Source of the DNA: Perkinsus chesapeaki
Lineage: Eukaryota > Perkinsozoa > Perkinsida > Perkinsidae
Direction: 5' to 3'
Assembly (NCBI GenBank): GCA_013115145.1
Contig: JAAPAO010000149.1
Location: 1 to 62,153 of the forward strand
Length of the DNA: 62,153 nt
Shown: one piece after another, positions 44,045-55,200 of the stretch
Numbering within the stretch: position 1 is the stretch's first letter
How the letters are laid out: every line of letters begins with the position of its first letter
Made by a program: the position numbers and the translations under genes
The notes under the pieces: model-generated
What the model saw: the letters and a program-made list of their open reading frames with translations, nothing else
Databases searched by the model: none
What the model was told of the DNA's origin: nothing

Positions 44045-47000
44045 ATGCTGCCTTATGGGGACCTAGTCGGGGACTCGCTAGGCACCATCAATAAGCATTA
44101 CAGCACCTATGCGTTGCTCAAGCCTGATAGAAATAGGCGCACTGTCAATGGCTTGAAGGAGCTTATGGACCGTGGACGGTGGGAGGGGTGTCTGAGGGAC
44201 GATTAGACGGAAGTTTGGTATAGATACCGCGATGCAACAGGGCTTCTGACGGACAAGCTCAAAGGGACCAGACCGGAGTACCGGGCGGAGTAAGAAGGCC
44301 GTGGACGTCTGGGTCTGTACGGTCAAGAAAGATACTACTATTTGCGAGGGCTGTGTCGGTATAGGACAGGGGACTACCTGCAGGCCTCGGAGGACTGTGA
44401 CAGATGTACTGCTGTTGATGGTAGTAAAGGGAGTTGGCTGGGGAGTTGATGGGCGTTCAGATGTTCATTTGAAAGCATTATTTTTGAACGCGAAGTGCTT
44501 CCGTTGTATGGGTAACCTTAAGAAGACTGGAATCATGCTGTATCAGATAGCCCAGGCTGCTGATGGATCGAAAGGCTTTGAAGCTATGTAAGAGGGGAGA
44601 GGGTCTGTTGAAAAAGATATGAAAGTCTTCGAACTTTGCTTAGACCTGTTGTGTGAAGGGACAGCTAGTAGATAAATATAGAATGTATTAGTAGAGTGTT
44701 ATGGTATTTTCTGGAATCGTTTGCGGAGAGAGCGGTATGAAATTCCATCAGCCATGTCTGGTTTTTTTAGTTGCCGAGACCTACCAGGCTTCTTTACAGC
44801 GTTGCTTCTCGAACAAAGCCTTCCAGAGGATATGGAGCTCATTCAGGCGGTAATGTGTTTATTACATACATGTTTATTACATATGGAGCTCATACAGCTT
44901 TCATGGCTTGCCGTTGTAGGTGCGCTCGATATTGGGGGCGATTGGTAGGAAAGTCGCCTGTCGGAAGGCCTTCACGGCAGCTAGGGGATTGGAGCTCCTC
45001 ATCACGGTAGTGCCCAGGGGTCACAGGATGACCTTTAGGGCTTTGACAGGTGTTAGAAAAGGCAGCGCTGTCGGCCTCCAGCTCCGCTCCGGGTCTGGTG
45101 TTATCGTGCTCGCAGCTTATAGCGGTGGTAAGAGCAGCGGAAGGATACATGAAGGAAGGTGCTGTTAGGTCCTGTCGGACCCGCCAGGGACGCACACGAC
45201 AGCCAGAAATCAGGGGCCTGCCAGGCTGGCCGATATCGTTCCGGTATTGCTTCTCAAACCGGCAGAGCCTGAACGAGCGGAGATGGTTGAAAGTGCCATG
45301 GTGCTTCTCGAGGGGATATGTCAATGTGAATAGAACTCATAGTGATTCGGTGGATAGCAGTTTTCAGCCGAGGAGCTCGGTGGGGACATGCGGGTTGATG
45401 AAGTAACGTTAGGATCGGTGGCGTCATTGCTGTCAATTTCCCGGCATCAGGAGAGGGCCACTGGGCTTTTGTTAAAGGTAGTAGTGGGCCGGATGGTATG
45501 GTAATATTGGTGCTAGTAGATCCATAGTGGTAAGGTGGACCAGCACAGACTGGCGCTTCATCGAGCATGGATGTGAGAGGGCAGGGCTGAGCTCTCACTG
45601 GGCAGTATCAGCGTGTTTCAGCCCACATTTGTCATGTTTTCTTCTTGGTGGATCAACGGAGATGAGCCGAAGTCAAAGAGCACCGAGGCCGACGCAGCAG
45701 AGAGCGAGAATCTTACTGAGTCTCTTGCCTGTGTCCCGAGCAAGTAAGGTCGCATCTGATGGTACTGCTTGAATCTGCTAAATACCTCTACTGATTGAAC
45801 TGTTATATCTGAGGTCATTCTCGCAGGTACCACGGGAGATATTAGGAATACGACCAATTGGCTGGACGAGTTGCCGGACACTGAGAAGGCGTTGCTGGCT
45901 CATCACGTTAACATGGTATGGTAGGCGTCGGGTTATCCTCACATAATCGCTGGCATCGAAGGATCTATTCCCTGGGCAGTATGGTCAATCTATTGACCAT
46001 ACTGATTGACTATATCTCTGCCCCTTACTGGCTGCTTTGGAAAGGGGCGGAGCTTTGGGGATCCTTTTTATGGCGACTAAGGTGCCCTATTGCCCATACT
46101 TAATCTCGCCACTTTTCAAAGTATTCGAGGCGAGTAGTAGGACCACGTTGGAGCCCACCTATTCCACCTATGCCCAGTGGGTATTGCCCACCAAGTCTCC
46201 TTTTATTAGGTTTTACCAGAGAGCTATATCGGTGACGGTGGCGGTGGGGGATACCAGCGTGCTCTCCTCAAGCTCGCAGCTGAGATTGTGTACGACTTTA
46301 CTCACACTAGCGACCCTGTAGGGGATGCTCGCATATTGGCCAAGTAAGGACCTTTCGGTTTCCGTCAGGGTGTACAGTAGTCTCTTCGATCAGGGCTATA
46401 CCACCGTCAGTGCTTGGGCCTTTTCTGCTTGAAAGAGCGACTGGTTGCCACACGAGGGCTGACCTGGCGGCACTTCTGTCACTACGGCGCTGCCTCAGCC
46501 ACGGCTGGCTTCAGCAAGCCCTTGTATCCAGCGAAGGCTCTAATGGAGTCAGCAGTCTCCTGCGAGCAGCCGAGAAGAATGAAACTTTGCGAAGTGAGTG
46601 CAGTGTGGCTGTGTCGGTATGATACAGAGATAGGTTCGCTGTTGAGGACGCTGGGCTTCTTGCTCTTGCGGGAGCCTAGTCCTGGTTGGACTGATGAAGC
46701 TGTGGATAGGGGCCAGCATGAGGAATACACCAAGAGGATCCAGAGGGAACTTAACGACGATTTTGCAGTTGTATTTGGCCAGTAAGGCTGGTGTTGGAAT
46801 GCACCCATATGCTAGCGCGTAAAGAATGCTATCTGAATTTTAAGAGCAATCTGCGCGTTGACGGCGAGTTGTTCTTCAGGCAAATGGTGGCGAAGCTAGT
46901 GGCTGCTCAGCAACGGTGTCGGCATGATAACATAAGGGCAGGAGATTTCCAGGTGATTCTTGACCATTGAGAAGATTCCCTGCCACGTTGCCATCAGATG

Positions 47001-47161
47001 CTGATCCGAGCTCATAGGCTCACAGCCGACTCTCTGTCCTCGGCTGCGGATGGCGTAGGTTTGGTACCTAGCAGTACATGGCATCGACCTTGGTGTAGGT
47101 CAGCAAAGAGGAGGAGAGGTTCGTTGCGGCCAGGAGGAGATCGTCGGGGTCGGCCAGATGA
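44045..47161 (+). CDS. TPR/armadillo-like protein (UNC-45-like layout possible)
   Basis: A run of short exons. Early exons look like tetratricopeptide repeats: WYRYRDATGLLTDKLKGTRP, RYYYLRGLCRYRTGDYLQAS, EDCDRCTAVDGSKG and ALFLNAKCFRCMGNLKKTG. Later ones look like armadillo helices: FTAARGLELLITVVPRGHR, LEKAALSASSSAPGLVLSCS, AEMVESAMVLLEGIC, GSVASLLSISRHQERATGLL and ALVSSEGSNGVSSLLRAAEK. The C-terminal exons are firm: CRHDNIRAGDFQ joined to MLIRAHRLTADSLSSAADG and VSKEEERFVAARRRSSGSAR, stop at 47161. TPR followed by armadillo recalls UNC-45/She4 myosin chaperones, but sequence support is weak and two genes may be merged. The start is only a guess. Confidence 0.38.
45977..46004. repeat. perfect 13-bp inverted repeat
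   Basis: CAGTATGGTCAAT at 45977-45989 and ATTGACCATACTG at 45992-46004 are exact reverse complements separated by CT. The transcript could form a 13-bp hairpin. It lies in an exon-like stretch of the TPR/armadillo gene. Confidence 0.9.
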
Positions 47162-47903
47162 ACTTGTCAGTTACTTTGTTATAATGTCTGTTAAGCTCCC
47201 TTCCATGTTAACATGTCCCGGCTTGTGCCCTTATTACTTTATTTCCAACTGGGGTCTTTGGTTGGTCAATTATCTATCGGTATTTGTCTCCCAGTTGATT
47301 TCCTTCTTCCCACTGTATCGGTTTACTACTTCCTTCCCTTGGGCTCGACTGGCCGCAGCCACAGGAGCCTCCGCAGGCTTTGTCATGCACATCTCAGCAG
47401 ACCGTCGTGATCGTCAGTGCCTCTGCCAGACGGAGGCCACTTTCTACCACTCCAAACCGCACAAGTTCAACAGACAAGTCGGCACGCTGTCATCTCCGCG
47501 AGCTATCGTTGTGGTTCAGGCCTCCTTCATCGATCTCTCTGTTGCACGCAACACGTTCATTAGACGGAACACTAACTCCTTTTACTCCCGCTATGTGGTT
47601 CTTCGTGAACTCGGTGAGTGGAACTAGAGATTGGTCTTGAGGACTGTTCCAGCCCAAAGCAGTGGAATGCAGCCCTAGAGGATTAGGAACGTACGGTACG
47701 CTACGTACCAGACGGCATCAGATCTCTTGAAAGCGTGTTCGTTCAAGCTCTTCTTTTAATAGGAACGCAGTATCTATCGAACTCGCCACTGCAGGGATCT
47801 TACCTGCCTATCCATATCATTATACGCTTTGTGCAGTGGTGTTCATCATGTCAGCAATTTACAATATAAAAGACTATTAAAGATAGTGAATGGTTATATA
47901 GGA
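47162..47903. other. intergenic region upstream of CDPK
   Basis: About 740 bp after the TPR/armadillo gene. A 147-codon plus-strand frame from ATG 47183 is open but has no domain, odd composition and no splice context, so I do not call it. It may contain 5' non-coding exons or the promoter of the kinase. Confidence 0.4.
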
Positions 47904-49765
47904 ATGAATTCATCACGCTGTTGCAATTTGAGAGCTCTAGGTTCTGGTGGCTTTGGTACTGTACTCCTGGCCGAGCACAAGCGCACCGGCATAAAGCGCG
48001 CTGTGAAGCAGATACCAAAGACACATGTTGGAACTGATAAAGTGAGTCCCAACCTTGGCATCGATCATTCGCGGTCATCCCCTCCCAGTTAGTATTTGAG
48101 CACGAGATTGCGAGCCTCCTGGCATTGGACCATCCCCATATAGTTAAACTCATCGAGTACTTTGAAAATAAGGTCAACTACTATCTGGTCTTCGAGCTCT
48201 GCGCCGGACCAGATCTCTTCGACCACATCCTTGACGTCGTCGATCGACGGGAGAACGGCTTCCAGGTGACCCTGCGAGCTCGGGGAAATCACCTGATCTC
48301 TTTGGCAGGAGCAAGAGATTGCGACTATCATGAGGCACATGCTGAAGGCGGTGATTGGATGCCATCACAACAACATTATCCATAAGGACATCAAACCGGA
48401 GAACTTCATGTTTCGTTCGAAGGACACAGCCAACTCTACACTGAAGATGATTGACCTGGGCCTGGCCGAGGTAGGCTCCCTGGCGACCCAGCGAGGCAGG
48501 GTGATGTTCAGCACTACTCCGAAGTGGCCACACTAGAGCGACAGCTGTTCGAGGAGGACAACGCCACACCTGGGACGCCGGCCTACATGGCACCGGAGGT
48601 CGCAGGTGGCGGCCATTACGGTATGTCTCACGACAACACATTCGGCTTTAATTATTGAAGATCTAGGGAAGCCCGTCAACTTTCTCATGAAGATACTTTC
48701 TCATCAAGAATTCGTATCTTAATAAATATGTCATTATTATTTTTATTACGAATATTAAGAAAGTGAAATAAAGAGGTATAATAGTGATAAGTAAAAGAAA
48801 CTGGTTACCTAATAAATGGCTGATTGTGGGTTTGATTGTTATCATGCCGCTATTGCGTCCTCGATGATTTTGCCCCTGCAGGTACGGCCTCGGACATGTG
48901 GTCTTTGGGGGTGATCTCCTACGCGCTTCTCGCCGGTGAGCCGCTCTTCGATCCGGACTGCCGGGGATCCCCAACGGACATTCTCCAGGAGGTCCTCGAC
49001 CCCGGTTTCCTCAAATGGCGCCTGGACAATCCTGCCCTCCTAGAGCGTTCGGCTCATGCCAAAGACCTACTGCATAGGCTACTGGAGAGAGATCCCAGCA
49101 AGCGCATAAAACCCGAGGAGGCACTAAAGCACCCCTTCATTCGTAGCATTCTCAGTGATGCCGGCGAGGCCAGCGATGGTGACAAGATCTGCATAGATAT
49201 GCGTTTTGCCCATTTGTTCGACTCGCAGTGTGTGGAGCGGATGGAGCGTTTTACTCGGCTCCCGATTTTAAAGAGAATCGCCATGATGTGCGCCGCGCAC
49301 TTAATCGATGATGACGCCGTTGCCGCGCAACAGCACACCTTCCGTATGTTCGACCAAAATGGCGACGGATACGTATCTTACGCCGAGCTCGAGGACGGTC
49401 TGAAAAGGGCAGGGGTCCGGGTGAACAGGAATCTTAGAAAGATATTTTCTAGGGTTGACTCGGACAATAACGACGCTCTCAATTATAATGAGTTCATGGC
49501 GGCGACGCTGTGCGACACCGACCTCAGCGAGAATCTTGCGCTGCAGACCTTCGACATGATGGATCTCGACGGTGACGGTTACCTCTCCCCGAAGGATCTT
49601 CTCACGTTCGAGCCCAACCTGGGCAGCGAGGATCATGCAATCGATGTGCTGATGGAGGCGTTCCCGGTGCTGTCCTCTCGGAAAGGGGTCACCTCTGAGG
49701 AGTTCGTTCGGCTTTATCTCGCCAAAGCACCGCCTTTGGATTTTACTGATGAAACTGTCAACTGA
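47904..49765 (+). CDS. calcium-dependent protein kinase (CDPK)
   Basis: Ser/Thr kinase fused to calmodulin-like EF hands, typical of alveolates and plants. The kinase domain has GSGGFGTVLLAEH (Gly loop), AVKQIPK (ATP lysine), YFENKVNYYLVFELC, IIHKDIKPENFMF (catalytic loop with HKD instead of HRD), MIDLGLAE (DLG instead of DFG), GTPAYMAPEVAGG (activation segment) and SDMWSLGVISYALLAGEPLF. EF hands: DQNGDGYVSYAE and DLDGDGYLSPKD are canonical, DSDNNDALNYNE is acceptable, and the fourth (SSRKGVTSEEF) is degenerate. At least five exons; the intron at about 48620-48880 is long and AT-rich. The in-frame ATG 47904 starts directly before the Gly loop, so an upstream exon with an N-terminal extension is possible. 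Confidence 0.93.
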
Positions 49766-50033
49766 ACTGCATCATCACAGCGGCATACTCTTTTCATTTT
49801 TAGAGTCAGATGTTATACAATAACAACTGTGCAAGGGTGCCACTACGAACTTCACAAGCTTTGCGTTATCGCCGGGAAGCATGTCTTGACATTTTCGAGG
49901 AGAGGACAGCGCTTAAAGACTTTTATAGGGGAGACTTATGAAAGGGAAGTCTTCGCTTTGCCCGATTGTTTTGTCTCCGTTTGTGTGAGAGGAACGCGCC
50001 GTTATTTGTCTTAGGCGTTTTCCCGCTACTACC

Positions 50034-52084
50034 ATGTTGAACTCGGACATGGCCATCCGCCATTTGGTGCGGCGGGCAGTCTCGAGCGTCCAGCAAGATA
50101 TGGAGGGGGAAAAGCTCAGTCTCCCCAGCGCTCCGGAGCGGTCAGAGCCATTTCAACACCAGCCCGGCCAGCCTTCCGGGGACGCTGGCCCCACGAGCAG
50201 TTTCGGGGCCAGAAACAGATACGAACCTATATGGCGGGCTTTGGACGTGGATGATGGCCAACTGGAAGGCGACGTTGAAGAGTAAGTCCCAGCTGCGATG
50301 CGTACCTTTTTACCTTCCCCTTTTTCAGTCAACTCCATGAGCTTCACCCACCCCAGACATATTACTTGGACGAGAGCGGCCATCGTTGGAGCACCATCCC
50401 CTGTCCAGAGCGGTGCCTGGCCTACGGTCCAGGGGTTGCTGGTGGGCCCTGTGGCGAGCTGTTAGAGCTCACAGTTAACACAGTCAACGCTGACCGCAGT
50501 CGAATACCTACCGGAGGCAACAACGTATCGTTGCTGCTCCGACCGAAGGACCCGACCCTCGCTATTGGCGAGTACAAAGCGTGGTCGATGGACTGCGAGG
50601 ACGGCTCCTACAAGCTGCGCTATGATTGCAGTCGGCCTGGGGCGTATTACCTCGACGTCACTGTCAACGGCGGTCATGTCTGCGGTAGCCCCTTCAACGC
50701 GGTTATGCGGCCAGGCAAAGTCGAGGCCCAGCACTGCATCATCATCTCCGGCTCGGTGGTCCCCACTTCCGACGGCGCCAGCCTGGCTCTACCGGACACG
50801 GCGATCGGTCTGACCCACGAGCTCTGGATCGAGACGTGCGACTCGTGTGGCAATCGCTCCTATGATCCTTGCGGAGTCTTCGGAGCTCGTCCGGTGGGGG
50901 CGGTGAGGGTCACCGATGTGACCGACTGCGAGACCGGTGTTTTCGTCGTAGCTTTCACCATTGTCGCCGGTGGACCTGGCAGACTGGACCTGCTCTTCAA
51001 CGCTGAGCACATTGGCAGTTCGCCCTTGTGGGTCGAGGTCGAGGAGCCCCCCAAGGCCCGTGAGCCAGCGAAGTCTCATGGTGTCCTCGAGGCCTCCGCG
51101 AAGGCTCAACCGAAAGATCCCCTGATGGTCCTCGAAGAGAAGGAGGCAAGAATACGGCAGATGACCGTCAGGTTGGAAAGGCTGAAGCGAGAGACTGACG
51201 CCAAAGCAAGGGAGTCCCGCCGGCTCATGACCGAACGGTTCCAAGAGCTGTCGGAGGCTGCGGAGAGGCTACCGGAGCCAGCGCGGCGGTCGCTGCAGAA
51301 TCTGGCCGAAGGTCACTCTGTGGCCGAGTTGGCAAGGATGGTGTCTGAGGTGTCGAGGGAGAGGGAGATCTACAGGGAACGGAACGCCCTGGTCTGGGAG
51401 GCACTGCACAAGTTGAACGACAGCTGGCTGGAGGTCGAAAAGCAAAAACCAGAGACGGTCCCAGGGGCCGGGCAGAGGGGTGCCTCGCAGCTCTGGCCGA
51501 CTGAGGGGGGAGGTCAGATACCCGGTGGCCCTGATCAGAAGCGGCGAGCTGATGGTGATTGGAGGACTTGGCCTATACCGAGGACGCGTCCGAATATGGC
51601 TGAATTGTTCCAGCGAGGGGCATTCGCGGTGAACCGGAAACGGAACCCAACGCCGAGGTCCGCGCCCGAAGAGTCAGTTGCGAAGACCCAGCCGATACCC
51701 TCTTGGAAGCTTCCTGTTGCGCTGCGACTACCGGACCATCTTGAACGGTTAAAGCAGCAAGTCAACACCCCTGATAGCGAGTCCACGGCCAGAAGCGATA
51801 CCGTAGAGACCGAGATGTCCAGCAGGCCGAGAAGGCGCAGCGTCCTCGAGGTTATCGCCCAGGACGGCCAATCAGCGCTCAGCAGCGAGTCCTCTGACAG
51901 CTACGACAGCGTGAGTACAATATACGAGCTACCTCCGGCCAATAGGCCATACAGACAGAAGACTGTTTTGCAGCAGCTCGCAGATGGAGACTTCACCGCC
52001 ACTCTGTACGAGTTGCCACCGAGGAAGAGTGTTCTACAGACTCTGGCTGACGGTGATTCTTTGGACAGCGATGATGACACTTGA
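50034..52084 (+). CDS. filamin-repeat coiled-coil protein
   Basis: Exon 1 (50034-50281) and a large second exon (50329-52084) join as VEE/DQLHELHPPQ. The second exon encodes filamin-type Ig folds: CLAYGPGVAGGPCGELLELT leads the first (closing with NGGHVCGSPFNAVMRPG), and a second ends with NAEHIGSSPLWVEVE. A coiled coil follows (EEKEARIRQMTVRLERLKRE to EIYRERNALVWEALHKLN). The C-terminal tail is disordered with a short motif repeated three times ([RK]xSVL..L/IA.DG.: RRSVLEVIAQDGQ, KTVLQQLADGDF, KSVLQTLADGDS) and YELPP twice. It probably binds cytoskeleton or acts as a scaffold (inference from filamin repeats). No actin-binding CH domain is visible. I do not know an exact ortholog. Confidence 0.8.
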
Positions 52085-52210
52085 GACACTCGGTGGGGGA
52101 GTTCTACAAAGCGCCATGGAGGCTGGGGATCGCCGTGGATGCCACATGAATCCTGAGGTGTTTACCAGACCGCGTACTTGTTGCGCTGGACTAACTCGAC
52201 TTTGCTCGAC

Positions 52211-55200
52211 ATGTCTTTCAGCTATTTACTTTCGATTGTGATGTATATTCTCTACCAATTAAGCTTTGCTGCGCTAACAGCGATCGGTAACCCGGCCGCC
52301 CCGTCCCACTCTCCTTACCCTCGTTGCTTCAGGAATGAAGCGGGAGCCGCAGGGCCCACTAGAGCTCGAGCCGAGCTCGGCGATGTTCATCCCAGGTGCC
52401 CACTTCCACGTTAGGGTCGGCATCTATTCAGACATACCCATTTGATCTGGCTTTTATCAGGTGCCCCTTGGCGCCACAGAGGAGCACTGGCGTACCGTAC
52501 TCCCTCCAACTCACCGACCGGCTCCCGAGGAGGAGCAGCCTTCGCCGGGCCGAGGGCCTCGACTTTTCGACGTGGACTCGGCTTTGCGAGACCCCGCCGA
52601 TCCTAGCTCGGTAAGGTTGACCTTCCAGGCAGCCCGTCGCCACTGTCGATCAGTTCGTCCACGCTGTGCTGAGAACCTCCTCAATACCCCTTGGCCCCAA
52701 TCTAGGCGCCTACAGTATCGATGGAATCGCCGATCAGAAGTTCCCCTTGGTTGGCATGGATCGAGTGGTCAAGGAGGACCCAGTAACCGGCAAGATGGTC
52801 ACCGGTTACTGGCCGCTCTTCGGGGCCCTCACCGCCGGGGTGAGCAAGTGTGGTATCGCATGGATCGTAGTACTGCTGTTGTTATTGTTAGGTGTACATC
52901 AACAAAGGCACCCAGTCCTATTGGCGGGAAGTGTACGGCTTCAACGGAGCGACTCAGGTGGGAGCAAAATAATGGCGGTTTTTTTCACAAGCTTTTCATT
53001 GCAGACCCTCAACTGTGATGCGGGCGATGTGGTCATAGGCGTCCGGTGGCGCTCCCATGCGAGGGAGGCTAAACGGCGAGCTGCGGCTGGCGAGCAAAAC
53101 GGTGCCCAAGATCTCGAGGCCTATCGAGACCTTATAGACATACCCGACATCCAATGTAGGTGCTCCGTTGCTGGGCAGTAGGGCCATCGTTGCTGCTGTT
53201 GGCAGGCACGAAGCTGATCACAGCTGAAGTGAGAGCCTACGGGATAGACAGTACTTACCAGGTCACTAATGTTAGCTATGACACTGAGCAGCAGACCAGG
53301 GACGAGAACATCATCGCAAGGTAAGGTGCTTTGCATCGCTCCGCCTTCCATATTATCTTTTTCAGCGTGAAGGATGTACAACAATGCATGCTTACCTCCG
53401 TGGAAGGTTTCATGATAAAGAGCGATGGATCAGATGATGATCGGCTGAAGCTGAACACCTGCTCTGGCCGACTCAGGGAGACGGCAACACCCTCAAGTTT
53501 CCTAAGGTTGGTCTCCTCCGCGATGTGTAGAGAACTAGTGGAGAGCCAATTGCATTCCAGCGTGAATTTGGAGCAGTTAATTTCTCGTTGACAGGTGGAT
53601 GTTGAGCGCCCGGCCGAGCACTGATGGCTCCACTGATAGAAAAGCCTCCTCCCCACAGGGCCTCATGGAGATCGATATGGGCTACAAGGTGACCACTACC
53701 TGCCGATGAGTATCAACTTCTCCCAGGCTGACCCAGACATCATAGAGCAAATTCTAGCGGGCAACTACTCCTTCGAGAACGATATGTTTGGCCCGACTAA
53801 CATCGAGTCACCAGCTGCAGCTCGAGAGGAGGCCATGAATAAGGCCTTGGAGGGCATGAAGAATGCATGGAAACTCGACAAAGTGCCGACAATCGAATCA
53901 GTGGGTCGACTGTGTTCGCAGTATCCTGGACCGCGGCTTTTAGGTAAAGGAAAGCCTACCAGAGAAGCCCTGGGAGTCATCGAAACTCATTGTGGGCAGC
54001 GACCAGTTCCTCGAGGGAACCATGTTGGGAGGACGCCGGGTGAGCTTCCATTGTTCGCTAACAGAGACATTTTCCATCCAATCGGAGGATTGGGAGTTAA
54101 ATCTGACTGAATACCGCTTGATCGCACTTGACAAAACCCAGTAGTGTTTGATACTGATCGTTGCGGAGCGAACTTGCTATATGTTATTCTATAGCCTCAT
54201 GGGAGTACTAGTAAAAATACTAAAAGGGGATCCAGTCGTATCTTAAAGGTGAGGGCGAGAAAACGCTTTTCAAGCAGAAAAAATGACAGGCATGGGGATC
54301 GAACTTGCGACCCTCCAACAGAATTTCCTGGCGATTCGCCGGGCTCCATCCCTTCTCAGAGAAGGTCTAGTTAGTAGGCTTCATTGACAATGACTCGGTG
54401 ATGGTTGCACTATGAATCTGCAACTCATTTCAGGCCATGGCCGTAACTGGCTTCACTACGACCAATGGTATGGTTGAATTTGTCTGTGGGAAGATCATCG
54501 CCTGCGAGAAAGGGACATGTCGTTCCAACGGCTGTGAATGCCTGCCCGGATACGAGGGCCCGAACTGCGATGTCCGCAGCGATCCGTAAGCTGGTTCAGT
54601 TGGCAGGTGTCGAAGTCGGGACCGTGCTCCCTTATGCAGGTGCCGCACTAGACCGTGCGGGAAGTTCGGCGAGTGCGTGGAGAACTTCGACAAGCCCACT
54701 GGCTATGAGTGCCAGTGCCAGGCGACGTGGTTCGGTAGTCACTGCGAGACTACCACGAACATGTGCCTGGAGAGGATCATCTTCGAGAGTAAGGCAGTCC
54801 ATCGCCGTCAGCTCGGCAGCGCCTTCTGTGCCAGATGAGACCGAGTGGCACGTGAGAGATTGCGGCAAAGGCGATTGCATCTCAACCAGCGGCCAGTTTG
54901 AGTGCTCCTGTCATGCCGGCTGGGAACGTTCCCAGCCGGGCCTGACGGGGAAGTGCGATAGTGAGGTAAGTCGGGCAGGTCCGATTCGGACCGTGTCAAC
55001 CCCTTCCAGGTTCAAGACTGCGTCGGCCAGTGGGTGGGAAGCACCTGCAACTCACAGTGCATGCAGGAAATGACGTTCAAGATCTTCAAGGTGAGCCTTG
55101 CTTCTCCGACTGGCCCTTACGGTTCCTCTTCCAGCCGGTGCGTGGGTCTGGAACTCCATGTGAGCATCCGGCCGGCAAAACCCGTACAGAGATGTGTAGC

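Noticed and set aside
47183-47627. 147-codon plus-strand open frame (MSVKLPSMLTCPG...) after the TPR/armadillo gene
   Set aside because: No domain, composition unlike the neighbours, and no homology cue; the preceding gene has a good stop at 47161 in a spliced model.
52686-53330. MACPF/perforin-type domain in the ectodomain of the EGF/TSP1 protein
   Set aside because: I considered it because of the domain company but saw none of the family's signature motifs.
54285-54366. functional tRNA gene on the minus strand
   Set aside because: The T-stem does not pair and no cloverleaf could be formed by eye; kept only as a tRNA-like fragment.
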